Assembly: GCF_001686925.1 (NCBI RefSeq)
Contig: NZ_LVEN01000042.1
Span: forward strand, 1 to 64,000
DNA length: 64,000 bases
Reading direction: 5' to 3'
DNA from: Flavobacterium piscis
Lineage (GTDB): Bacteria > Bacteroidota > Bacteroidia > Flavobacteriales > Flavobacteriaceae
How positions within the stretch are numbered: position 1 is the first letter of the stretch; every line of letters starts with the position of its first letter. Shown here piece after piece: positions 34,313 to 41,996 of the stretch. The notes below the pieces were generated by a model. That model ran no database searches and was not told the DNA's origin. It saw only the letters and a program-made list of their open reading frames with translations. The position numbers were made by a program, and so were the translations under genes.

Positions 34313-35119
34313 ATGAAACTTCTAAAACAAATAGTTGATTTTTATTTAAACAGCAGTATTCACGTGGCTTTATCGTGTTATGCTTTGGTCCGAATTACAT
34401 TTTACTTCTTTCATATTCAGTATGATGAGCCAATGGCTTTATTTGTTTTTTTCGGAACAATTGTAGGATATAATTTCGTAAAGTATGATGCTTTGGTTCG
34501 CGTCAAGAAAAAACCAATCGGAATACAGCTGAAAATTATTGCCGTTTTGAGTTTTATTTCGCTGATTTTAGTGGGTTATTATTTTTTCCACCTCAACCGA
34601 ATTACCCAAATTGTTTCCGTTTGTATATTTTTAATAACGGCACTTTATACTTTACCCTTTTTTCCTAATAGAAAAAATGCGAGAAACTGGGCAGGTGTAA
34701 AAATCTATATTGTGTCGCTTTGCTGGGTAGGAGCGACTTTGGTTTTGCCTTACATAAATGCTGAAATTCCCTTTACAGCTAACTTTTTTATAAAATGTGG
34801 GCAGCGTTTTGTCTTGGTTTTTGTGCTGATTTTGGTTTTCGAAATTTTAGATCTGGCGAATGACGATCCGCATTTGAAAACTGTTCCGCAAACAATTGGT
34901 GTAAAACGAACTAAGATCTTAGGCTTTTCATTATTAGTTCCGTTTTGGGTTTTAGGAATTTTGAGTTTTACCCTTCATGATCTTATTATCAATCTGGTAA
35001 TGGTTGTGACTTTGATGTTGTTTATTCTCTTTGCCAATACGAATAGATCAAAATATTATACTTCTTTTTGGGTCGAAAGTGTACCCATTTTTTGGTGGCT
35101 GATGATTGTGTTTTTATAA
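34313..35119 (+). CDS. UbiA-like prenyltransferase family membrane protein
   Basis: A 268-residue integral membrane protein with about eight hydrophobic segments. The second Asp-rich motif of the UbiA superfamily is recognisable in EILDLANDDPHLKTVPQTIG (about 177-194). The first (usually NxxxDxxxD) reads NFVKYDALV, with one acidic residue missing. It may be a prenyl-diphosphate-using transferase with altered activity, or a family member without known substrate. It is alone in its orientation. Confidence 0.75.
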   Translation: MKLLKQIVDFYLNSSIHVALSCYALVRITFYFFHIQYDEPMALFVFFGTIVGYNFVKYDALVRVKKKPIGIQLKIIAVLSFISLILVGYYFFHLNRITQIVSVCIFLITALYTLPFFPNRKNARNWAGVKIYIVSLCWVGATLVLPYINAEIPFTANFFIKCGQRFVLVFVLILVFEILDLANDDPHLKTVPQTIGVKRTKILGFSLLVPFWVLGILSFTLHDLIINLVMVVTLMLFILFANTNRSKYYTSFWVESVPIFWWLMIVFL

Positions 35120-35190
35120 GTAAGACGCACTTAAGGTTCTAAATAATTTGGATGTGTTTCGCCGTGGCGTAAAATGAGAAAATTCATTTT

Positions 35191-35655
35191 TCAAAAGAAA
35201 AATTTGGTTTCTTCAGAAACCTCTTTTAAGATCTTATTTCTCTCTAAAAGAAATTGTGTGAGATGTTTTTCGAGAAATAAAATATCAAATAATTTTCCGA
35301 AAATTCCAAATGGCGTTTCATATTGTAATATATCCTTCATAACCGTTACGCCATTTTCTTCTTCAAAAACATGTTTGTGTCTGAAAGATTTAAATTTTCC
35401 TTCTTCCATTTCATCTACGAAATAATCATAAAAATTCATGACCGGAATTTTGCTTTTATGTGTGAGATAAAATCCAAAATGTTTGCCTTGCCATGTTACC
35501 GTTTCATTTAAATTAATCAAACCAGACGTCACTCCGGCAATTGCTTTTTCTTTTGTAGGACTTGCAGATTGCTGGTGAATATCGATATTTCGTGATGCGT
35601 CAAAAACAATTTGTTTTGAGGCTTTTATTTTTGTTGTGAGATTGATGGTTGTCAT
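35191..35655 (-). CDS. SRPBCC family protein
   Basis: About 154 residues from ATG 35655, chosen because the frame further upstream runs through a hairpin repeat (35694-35799) and gives non-protein-like sequence. The START/Bet v1-like fold is suggested by TTKIKASKQIVFDASRNID at the N-terminus, ETVTWQGKHFGFYLTHKSKI and the C-terminal helix LFLEKHLTQFLLERNKILK. It is a probable carrier or modifier of a hydrophobic ligand. It is the most distal gene in the GbsR-headed minus-strand group, separated from the epimerase gene by the repeat. Confidence 0.82.
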   Translation of the reverse strand: MTTINLTTKIKASKQIVFDASRNIDIHQQSASPTKEKAIAGVTSGLINLNETVTWQGKHFGFYLTHKSKIPVMNFYDYFVDEMEEGKFKSFRHKHVFEEENGVTVMKDILQYETPFGIFGKLFDILFLEKHLTQFLLERNKILKEVSEETKFFF

Positions 35656-35684
35656 GAATATGAAGTGTATTTTGGTAAGTTTTA

Positions 35685-35811
35685 TTATGCACATTTTTGT
35701 CATCCCGAGGAACGAGGGATCTTCGCGAGTAGCTCGACAAAGATTAGCAACTGTTTGGAGTTTCTTTCGGAGATCCCTCGTTCCTCGGGATGACAAAAAC
35801 GCGTGCATAAC
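35685..35811. repeat. Near-perfect hairpin repeat, GAGGAACGA family
   Basis: The arms 35694-35722 and 35771-35799 are exact 29-bp reverse complements (containing GTCATCCCGAGGAACGAGGG), with a 48-bp loop holding TAGCTCGACAAAGATTAG. Outer TTATGCA / TGCATAA blocks extend the symmetry to 35685-35811. Related copies: 18091-18259, 30861-30963, partial 29229-29262. Confidence 0.9.
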
Positions 35812-35837
35812 TTAAGCGTAAATCTTTGTCAAAGTTG

Positions 35838-36746
35838 TTAGCGTAATAAATCATTAAAAGCCTCATCAAGATCTCCAAACTTAAACTTAAACCCATTTTC
35901 TAAGAGCTTTTTCGGAATCACATTTCTGCTTTTCAAAACCAATTCAGGTTGTGTACGAATCAAGAATGATCCAATCTCAAGCAGGAAAGTAGTAAGCGGC
36001 AGTCCGAAAGGAAAACCAACTGCTTTTCGAAGTTTCTCCATAAAATCAGCATTACGGATTGGTTCCGGAGAAACAACGTTTACAATTCCGGTAATTTCTT
36101 TTTCGATAATAAAATCAATCGCATTGGCAAAATCTTCTTCGTGAATCCAACTTACAAACTGATTGCCGCTTCCTTGTTTGCCTCCAAAACCAATTTTTGC
36201 CAAAGTCTTTAACGGAATTAAAGCACCGCCATTTTTTCCTAAAACTATTGAAGTTCGCAAAGCCGTTTTTAAGGTATTTTGAGTTTCGGTTTTAAAAAAG
36301 GCTTTTTCCCAGGATAATGCGACGTTTATAGAAAAGTCATTCCCGATTTCTCCATCAATTTCATCCATTTGTTTATCCAAAGAAAATCTGTAAATAGTAG
36401 AAGTTGATGAATTCAGCCAGTGTTTCGGTGGGTTTTTACAATTTAAAACGGCTTTATTTAGAATCTTCGTGCTTTCAATTCGAGATAAAAGAATTTCCTT
36501 TTTGTTTTCTTTTGTATAACGACAATCAACAGATTTTCCCGCAAGATTGATTAAAACTGTAGCGTTTTCTAATTCACTTTCCCAACCTGAAAAAGTCTTT
36601 GCATTCCAGTTCACATATTTAATTCCGTCAATTGTTTGCGATTTTCCTCTGGTCAGAATTATAATTTCTTCGAATTTATTTTTAAAATGATTGATTAAAA
36701 CCTGTCCTAAAAATCCTGTTCCTGCTGCTATGATAAGTTTGTTCAT
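35838..36746 (-). CDS. TIGR01777 family NAD(P)-binding epimerase-like protein
   Basis: About 302 residues from ATG 36746. The Rossmann motif AAGTGFLGQ opens the protein (AAGTGFLG in place of GATGFIG), with LINLAGKSVDCRYT typical of TIGR01777, and the C-terminal DUF1731-like part ending ...GFKFKFGDLDEAFNDLL. The 14 codons before this ATG derive from a GCCACGAATT repeat and are unlikely to be coding. Members are often encoded beside SRPBCC proteins and DUF2071 genes, as here. The reaction is unknown. Confidence 0.87.
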   Translation of the reverse strand: MNKLIIAAGTGFLGQVLINHFKNKFEEIIILTRGKSQTIDGIKYVNWNAKTFSGWESELENATVLINLAGKSVDCRYTKENKKEILLSRIESTKILNKAVLNCKNPPKHWLNSSTSTIYRFSLDKQMDEIDGEIGNDFSINVALSWEKAFFKTETQNTLKTALRTSIVLGKNGGALIPLKTLAKIGFGGKQGSGNQFVSWIHEEDFANAIDFIIEKEITGIVNVVSPEPIRNADFMEKLRKAVGFPFGLPLTTFLLEIGSFLIRTQPELVLKSRNVIPKKLLENGFKFKFGDLDEAFNDLLR

Positions 36747-36756
36747 GGTTTTGTGA

Positions 36757-36832
36757 TTTTTTTCGCCACGAATTCCGCGAATTTGCACTAATTTTTAAAA
36801 TATTAATTCGTGAAATTCGTGGCGACTTTTTT
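36757..36832. repeat. GCCACGAATT palindromic repeat
   Basis: TCGCCACGAATTCCGCGAAT on the left and AATTCGTGAAATTCGTGGCG on the right form an imperfect hairpin between two minus-strand genes. Same family at 49722-49757 and 60859-60914. Confidence 0.75.
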
Positions 36833-36841
36833 AATATTAAA

Positions 36842-37228
36842 TTATGCTTTAAAAACCAGTCTTTCTTCTTCCTGTGCTTCTTTGGCTTTTCGTTTTCCTC
36901 TAAAGAAGAAATACAAATTAAAGAATAACATTACGCCAAGATAGATAGAAAATCCGCCAATTTTGTAGCTCAATCTTTCAATTAATTCCTGATAACTATT
37001 GTTGCTCAATTGCAGTTGCAAAATCATTAAGGCAAAACCAATGTTTAAAAGGTAAAAGCCTGTTTCGAAAAGTCTATTCGTAGCTTCAGCAATTTCTTCT
37101 CTTCCCTTAAAAATATCCAGCATAAAGATTTTTCCGTTTTTAAAAAGTGTTTTAGAAACATAATAAGTAAGAAATAAAGCAACTGGTAAATAAATGCCGT
37201 AACCGATTAAGATTTTTGTAGTTTCCAT
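36842..37228 (-). CDS. Small membrane protein, paralogue of the next gene upstream
   Basis: 128 residues with about three membrane helices (near 5-25, 55-75 and 90-112) and a charged C-terminal tail (RGKRKAKEAQEEE). Not a family I can name. Around residues 22-70 it matches the neighbour at 37247-37591 (LFKNGKIFMLDI against CYKNGNIFVAEL; FYLLNIGFALM against YYLLNIGYCAM), so the two are tandem paralogues. It lies in the GbsR-headed unit. Confidence 0.72.
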   Translation of the reverse strand: METTKILIGYGIYLPVALFLTYYVSKTLFKNGKIFMLDIFKGREEIAEATNRLFETGFYLLNIGFALMILQLQLSNNSYQELIERLSYKIGGFSIYLGVMLFFNLYFFFRGKRKAKEAQEEERLVFKA

Positions 37229-37246
37229 GATATTTGAATTTAAGTG

Positions 37247-37591
37247 TTATTTGATTAATTTATGAATGTACTTGGTTAGGATAATAATGTTGAGGTAATG
37301 CAAAACTGAAATGATAAAAATGATGATGGCAGTTTTTATTCCGATTGTTTCTATAAGCTGAGTTGATGATAAGATTTTCTGCCAGGAAATAAGCGTCATG
37401 GCACAATACCCAATATTTAAAAGATAATAAGCAATAAGCAAAACGTGATTGATTTTTTGGCAGATATCCGCATGATTTGGAATTAATTCGGCGACAAAAA
37501 TGTTTCCGTTTTTGTAGCATATTTTTCCAACTCTTAAGATGATGAAAATCGTAATGCTGAGATAGATAAAATATCCTGTAATATTAAGATT
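37247..37591 (-). CDS. Small membrane protein, tandem paralogue
   Basis: About 114 residues from ATG 37591 (an upstream ATG at 37624 would add 11 residues). Three membrane helices (ITGYFIYLSITIFIILRV; LLIAYYLLNIGYCAMTLI; ...KTAIIIFIISVLHYLNIIIL). It shares KNGxIF and YLLNIGxxxM with the next gene and probably arose by duplication. Unknown function; lies 5 bp after the DUF2071 gene. Confidence 0.7.
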   Translation of the reverse strand, partial: NLNITGYFIYLSITIFIILRVGKICYKNGNIFVAELIPNHADICQKINHVLLIAYYLLNIGYCAMTLISWQKILSSTQLIETIGIKTAIIIFIISVLHYLNIIILTKYIHKLIK

Positions 37592-37629
37592 CATAATTGC
37601 CGATTTATAAATTAATGATTGCAAATTTA

Positions 37630-38367
37630 TTATGCCATTTCCTCCAGAGCTTTTACCGATTCTAATTTTCTTTTATTCTTAACTGTAATTTTGGAACCTT
37701 TCGCCAGAAAAACTGAAGCTGGTTTTATGTTTTGAAGGAATTTAAAATCTTCTCCATATGTTTTTTCGAAATCAATATCAGTATTATGATCTAAGACTTC
37801 ATATTGCTCCCATCTTGGATGCTGAACTTCATATTCGAAAGTGAGGTCTTTTGTAATTTTGGTATAACCAAAATAATGCTCTGTGATAAATTCAGCTTCA
37901 GAATCAATTTTATTTTTTGTCAAATCTTTTTTAGTTTCTAATTCAATAGTATTCCACTTTTCGTTACTCTTCCATTGATAAATAAAAGTATTGGTCGTAT
38001 CACCTTCAATGATTTTGTGTCTCATTTTCTGAGTTTCATAATGTTCCTGATACAAATTGTTGGCGATAAAAGTGATCGCTTTTTTGGGAACTATTTCTTT
38101 GATAAAAACTACGCCGCGTTTCCATTCGCCGTTTTCGAAACGTTTTACATAAAATCTTAAATTGACTTCTTCAAAATCTACATGAAACGGAACTTTCAAT
38201 CCTAAAACTTTGGTGTTTTTGAACATAAAACCCACTAAGCTTACATAACATTTGTTATTCCAAAGATCTATTTCGGTTCCTGCAGGAACATATTTTTCTA
38301 ATATTTTAGCATCAACTTCATAATTAAAGAGAGCTAAGTTTTTCCATTCTGCTTTTAAGAAGTTCAT
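37630..38367 (-). CDS. DUF2071 (YqjF-like) protein
   Basis: A 245-residue soluble protein with the DUF2071 pattern: AEWKNLALFNYEVDAKIL, EKYVPAGTEID, YVSLVGFMFKNTKVLGLKVP, HVDFEEVNLRFYV, and EVNLRFYVKRFENGEWKRG. It resembles the acetoacetate decarboxylase-like fold, without a visible catalytic Lys context I can assign. Start overlaps the preceding gene by 4 bp (ATGA), so it is translationally coupled with the membrane protein before it. Function unknown. Confidence 0.87.
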   Translation of the reverse strand: MNFLKAEWKNLALFNYEVDAKILEKYVPAGTEIDLWNNKCYVSLVGFMFKNTKVLGLKVPFHVDFEEVNLRFYVKRFENGEWKRGVVFIKEIVPKKAITFIANNLYQEHYETQKMRHKIIEGDTTNTFIYQWKSNEKWNTIELETKKDLTKNKIDSEAEFITEHYFGYTKITKDLTFEYEVQHPRWEQYEVLDHNTDIDFEKTYGEDFKFLQNIKPASVFLAKGSKITVKNKRKLESVKALEEMA

Positions 38368-38702
38368 TGATACGCTTTTTTATAAGTTATGATAGAAAAA
38401 TAGATAGCCAGAATAATTGGTATTATAAATAACAGAAAGTAAATAAATTCAAAATGCATTATAAAAGCATTAACGGGCCACAACAGGAAAAAGAAAATAA
38501 CTCCGTTTACATAAGCCTGAAGATTTTTGTCATCAGGTTCATCGATTAGCATTTTTATTCCGAAAATTAATTGAAATAAACCAGTAAGTATGGTGAATAA
38601 AAGACCAAAACATGCTAGTTCTGAACTAGTAAACAGCCCTATTGTAATGAGTATTATGGGTGCAGCAACAAAAAAGTAGTTGAGGTAGTTTATAGCTTTC
38701 AT
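38364..38702 (-). CDS. Small four-helix membrane protein
   Basis: 112 residues, nearly all hydrophobic, with four predicted helices (YFFVAAPIILITIGLF; CFGLLFTILTGLFQLIFGI; GVIFFFLLWPVNAFI; YFLLFIIPIILAIYFSIIT). No named family is recognised. It lies between gbsR and the DUF2071 gene, with a GbsR-type palindrome 16 bp before its start. Confidence 0.7.
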   Translation of the reverse strand: MKAINYLNYFFVAAPIILITIGLFTSSELACFGLLFTILTGLFQLIFGIKMLIDEPDDKNLQAYVNGVIFFFLLWPVNAFIMHFEFIYFLLFIIPIILAIYFSIITYKKAYQ

Positions 38703-38718
38703 AGTTATTGATTGTTTT

Positions 38719-38744
38719 AAACTTTCAGAAAAAAATGAAAGTTT
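38719..38744. promoter_or_regulatory. Palindromic operator, internal copy
   Basis: AAACTTTCA, 8 bp, TGAAAGTTT: a perfect 9-bp inverted repeat between gbsR and the next gene. The arms are identical to those at 39347-39372. Confidence 0.7.
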
Positions 38745-38757
38745 TAATTAAATTTTT

Positions 38758-39261
38758 TTACTTCATTATTTTTAAAACCAAACGACCTAACCAGTTATCA
38801 TTAAATTCAGTCATTTTGTCTAACATATTGTCTGCTTTTAAAACGAAATCATACAATTTAGAAGTTTGATCTACAAAGTGTTTTTCTTCAGCCGAACTGT
38901 TGGCATCGATTGTCGAAACTTCTTTTAAAATTTTAAGCGCAGGTTTAATTTCTCTTTTGCTTCTTTCTCTGGCAATTTTTACAGCCAATTCGTCAAGATC
39001 TTTTTCGGCGGTAAAAAACTCTCTTCTTTCTCCGGTTTTGTATTCTTTATAAACAATTCCCCAATCCATCAAAGCTTTTAGGTTCATGCTGGTATTGCCG
39101 CGGGAAATTTGCAATTCATCCATAATATCTTCCATAGAAACAGGTTCGTTCGAGACCATTAATAAAGCATGGATCTGTGCCATGGTTTTATTAATTCCCC
39201 ACTGAGAACCTAATGCTCCCCAGGTTTGTACGAACTTATTTTTTGCTTCCTTGAATTTCAT
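38758..39261 (-). CDS. GbsR/MarR family transcriptional regulator
   Basis: A 167-residue winged-helix regulator: QIHALLMVSNEPVSMEDIMDEL then ISRGNTSMNLKALMDWGIV as the recognition helix, and a wing (YKEYKTGERREFFTA). The C-terminal helices should dimerise. In bacilli GbsR represses choline/glycine-betaine genes; here the neighbours differ, so only the family is assigned. Palindromes with the same arms lie before this gene and before the next gene, consistent with autoregulation and control of the operon. Confidence 0.88.
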   Translation of the reverse strand: MKFKEAKNKFVQTWGALGSQWGINKTMAQIHALLMVSNEPVSMEDIMDELQISRGNTSMNLKALMDWGIVYKEYKTGERREFFTAEKDLDELAVKIARERSKREIKPALKILKEVSTIDANSSAEEKHFVDQTSKLYDFVLKADNMLDKMTEFNDNWLGRLVLKIMK

Positions 39262-39325
39262 TTGTCGATTTTATTGTTTTTCAAACGGTCAAATGCAAAT
39301 CGCATAAATGCTCATTGTCATAGGT

Positions 39326-39372
39326 CAAATGTAAGTAAAAGTTTTTAAACTTTCAAAAATAAATGAAAGTTT
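39326..39372 (-). promoter_or_regulatory. GbsR promoter with overlapping operator
   Basis: On the minus strand TTG (39356-39354), 20 bp, TACATTTG (39333-39326) is a full promoter match. The operator AAACTTTCA-N8-TGAAAGTTT (39347-39372) covers the -33 box, so binding should block transcription. Leader about 60 nt. Confidence 0.7.
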
Positions 39373-39518
39373 AATTAAAAAAAGAGTTTAATTTTTATGA
39401 AACAACCTAAAAACAGGTGTTTATACGTGTTGAATTTTTCTGTGTCATTCATTATCTCATTCATGCCCAATAATTTCCACTCTGTATCATTTTATTAATT
39501 ATGCCTTTTTATTTGATT

Positions 39519-39662
39519 TAGTTTTGAAATAGAAAATCATCCCAAATGCATTATTTAAGATGTTTTTGAAACACTAAATAATAGTATTAACAAATCAGGT
39601 GGAGCAGAAACCACTAAAAAAAAACGAGGCGTACCCGAAAAGCCTTATGAGTAGGAAACCTA
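39519..39662 (+). ncRNA. Candidate structured leader before the DUF1842 gene
   Basis: TAGTTTTG at 39519-39526 is a possible -7 box. The 3-prime part of the leader can fold three small hairpins in a row: GTGG/CCAC (39599-39614), AGGC/GCCT (39627-39645) and TAGG/CCTA (39652-39662), ending 12 bp before the ATG. It does not match a riboswitch I recognise. Stem lengths are short (4 bp), so the structure is tentative. The gap 39373-39518 shows nothing clear. Confidence 0.3.
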
Positions 39663-39674
39663 AATCAAAAAGTT

Positions 39675-40088
39675 ATGTCAGATTTATTAGCAGGTGCTTA
39701 TTTAGCACAAGGCACAATTGGAAATGTTGGAACACCGGGTGCTCCAATTGCAAAATTTAGTTTAGTAGTTGTACCATCACAACATACTGTTACAGGTACA
39801 GTTGTAATTACTCAGGCGATTCAAGGTCCGGATAGCCATATTGTTGTTCCGGTAACAGGAAAAATATATGCAACAGGACTTGGTAAAGTTACACAAGTAG
39901 TAAGTCTTCAGGGAGAATATGTACACTCTGTTCCTCCACCGGCAATTGGTTCATTCTTAGCAAAATTTGATGCTCATTTAGCAATCGATGCTGTATGGAA
40001 CGGAACGGGAGGTTTTTCATATTATCAACATAATATTGAAAACGTACCGGTAGCGGCAGTAAAAAATTTACAAGAAGAATTGGTTTAA
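39675..40088 (+). CDS. DUF1842 domain-containing protein
   Basis: A 137-residue protein, nearly all beta-strand, matching DUF1842: LAGAYLAQGTIGNVGTPGAP, then KFSLVVVPSQHTVTGTVVIT, and VWNGTGGFSYYQHNIENVPV. No signal peptide or membrane helix. Its function is unknown. It is followed by a terminator-like hairpin, then by a membrane-anchored protein with a CxxCH motif on the same strand. Expression coupling with that gene is likely but unproved. Confidence 0.82.
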   Translation: MSDLLAGAYLAQGTIGNVGTPGAPIAKFSLVVVPSQHTVTGTVVITQAIQGPDSHIVVPVTGKIYATGLGKVTQVVSLQGEYVHSVPPPAIGSFLAKFDAHLAIDAVWNGTGGFSYYQHNIENVPVAAVKNLQEELV

Positions 40089-40157
40089 AAATTAATTTCT
40101 CCCCAAAAACAAATTCTACAGGATAGCAAAAATTTCCTGACTCGGTAAGAGTTTTGA

Positions 40158-40193
40158 TTTAAAGATCGCCTGATTAAGGCGGTCTTTTTTATT
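40158..40193 (+). terminator. Terminator or attenuator between DUF1842 gene and CxxCH gene
   Basis: GATCGCC and GGCGGTC (with one G-T pair) around TGATTAA, followed by six T residues. It should make the DUF1842 transcript much more abundant than the downstream one. Confidence 0.7.
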
Positions 40194-40236
40194 GCAATAG
40201 TCCTGTTTATCTAATCAATTTTAAACCTATAAGAAA

Positions 40237-41715
40237 ATGAAAAAAAAATACGTTATCATTAGTTTACTGCTTATCATTATAATAGCAGTTGGTTTGTGGT
40301 TGTTTCTTTTTAATAAAAATAACGGAGTATATAAGGATGGAGCTTCTTATGCAACTGCATCAGCCGATTCATGTAACTGTGAAACAAGTTGGTTTCCGCA
40401 TGAAAAAACTCCCGCTCCAAAAGAAGGTGACGGAAGTCCGTTTGACAGTAAGAGTACCACAAATTGTGATTTTCACCAATGGTCGTGGCAAAAGTTTTTG
40501 TGGGTAACAAAACCATTGCCAAGCGGAAATCCTCTCTTTTTAGATTCTCTCGATTTAGTTAGTCCTGAAATGGAAGATGTCGCGCCACAGTTGGGCATAA
40601 AACTAGTGTTGAGTTCTATTAATCAGGCAGGTTCCAGAGGAGTTCTACGTTCTAATCCTAAATTTAACAATGCTGTAGATACAGTATATTATTCCATTCA
40701 TATTAATAAGCTGCTAAAAGACAAAGCTGTTTTAGCGGCATCTTTAATCAATAGTGGAAAATTGCCTGTTTCTAATTTAGAAACATTTCCTGTCGGGGCT
40801 TTAGAATTAAAAGTTTCATGGATTAATATCGATGCAATTGCGAAAGCACAGCAAAAAGATTATTTCACAACCAAAGCTGCTGTTGTAAATAGCAAAGGGC
40901 AATATGTTGAAAAAACCATGGCGTTATTAGGTATGCACGTAGTGGGAGTTGTGAAAAATCATCCTGAATTTATCTGGGCCACTTTTGAGCATAAAGACAT
41001 GGCGCCTGTTTACGATAAGAAAACCAATTCAGTAACGGCGGCAAATGAAATGCTGTTTTACGAAAAAGGTACCACTAAGGGAATAGGAGGAATTAAGTGG
41101 ATTAAAAACGGAACTTCGCCTGTTGTTCCTAATAAAGCATTTATCCTTTATGAGTATGGTGTACCAAAAAATGTAAATACTGGTGCGTTTATGGCAACAA
41201 GTCAGGCAGAACCTGCTAATTTTAATAATATAGACAATATCAATAAGTGTGTAGCGTCTAATTTGAAAGATGTTTTTAAAAATTATTTTTATAATGGTTC
41301 TATTTGGTTAGATTTTGATGGCGTTTCTCCGGAAAATCAGGCAAAAGCAATTGTAACAAGAGATATCTCGAGTGCGCTTCCGGATTCATTAGCAAGAGGT
41401 TCTGTTAATTTGGCCAACATTACTATGGAAACTTACACGCAGACTTTTCAAAATGATATACACGATATTAATAATGGTAATGTAATAAGTTGCTTTTTTT
41501 GTCATCAATCTGCAAACTTTGATAAAAGCAGACCGGGAAAATCGCCTTTATTTTTAAGCCATTTATTTGGAGATTATTTGCTGTTTACCAAACCGGTATT
41601 ACAATCTAGTGGTAAAAACGCAAATAATGCAAACAATTTAAGAGCACGACGTATTGAACAAATAGATGCGCTGAAAGTACAACAACTTGAAGAGTTTGTT
41701 AAAGCTAAAAAATAA
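40237..41715 (+). CDS. Membrane-anchored protein with CxxCH heme motif
   Basis: A 492-residue protein with one N-terminal membrane helix (about 5-25, IISLLLIIIIAVGLWLFLF) and a large exported part. Near the start are Cys residues in DSCNCETSW and TTNCDFHQWSWQKFLWVTKP, a pattern I recall from uncharacterised secreted proteins of Proteobacteria and Bacteroidota. Near the C-terminus CFFCHQ (Cys419, Cys422, His423) is a c-type heme attachment motif. No other cytochrome hallmarks are obvious, and a distal Met ligand cannot be assigned. A periplasmic monoheme redox protein is plausible. It follows the DUF1842 gene after an attenuator. Confidence 0.72.
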   Translation: MKKKYVIISLLLIIIIAVGLWLFLFNKNNGVYKDGASYATASADSCNCETSWFPHEKTPAPKEGDGSPFDSKSTTNCDFHQWSWQKFLWVTKPLPSGNPLFLDSLDLVSPEMEDVAPQLGIKLVLSSINQAGSRGVLRSNPKFNNAVDTVYYSIHINKLLKDKAVLAASLINSGKLPVSNLETFPVGALELKVSWINIDAIAKAQQKDYFTTKAAVVNSKGQYVEKTMALLGMHVVGVVKNHPEFIWATFEHKDMAPVYDKKTNSVTAANEMLFYEKGTTKGIGGIKWIKNGTSPVVPNKAFILYEYGVPKNVNTGAFMATSQAEPANFNNIDNINKCVASNLKDVFKNYFYNGSIWLDFDGVSPENQAKAIVTRDISSALPDSLARGSVNLANITMETYTQTFQNDIHDINNGNVISCFFCHQSANFDKSRPGKSPLFLSHLFGDYLLFTKPVLQSSGKNANNANNLRARRIEQIDALKVQQLEEFVKAKK

Positions 41716-41770
41716 TTTATATTGTAAACAGAAAAGCATCTTATTTTATAAAGTTGATCCCAAAATAAAA

Positions 41771-41799
41771 ATGTCGAAGTTTAGCTTCGGCATTTTTTA
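41771..41799 (+). terminator. Terminator of the CxxCH protein gene
   Basis: ATGTCGAAG pairs with CTTCGGCAT (one G-T pair), followed by six T residues. Confidence 0.8.
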
Positions 41800-41953
41800 T
41801 GACTTTTCTTGTCTTTAGAATAATTCAAGGAGTGAATTAAGTATCGTTATTTATTTCTTTGAATTTATTGTTGTATAAATGATTATTTACTAAGAATAGT
41901 GTAATTACTGAGGTCGTGAATTGTAAAGTTATGTTAATTCATGAAATGAAATT

Positions 41954-41982
41954 TTGTATTAGATAATGGAAATATATTTTTG
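41954..41982 (+). promoter_or_regulatory. Promoter of the Na+/H+ antiporter gene
   Basis: TTG (41954-41956), 18 bp, TATTTTTG (41975-41982). The leader to ATG 41997 would be under 12 nt. Confidence 0.55.
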
Positions 41983-41996
41983 TAAAAATCACATTT

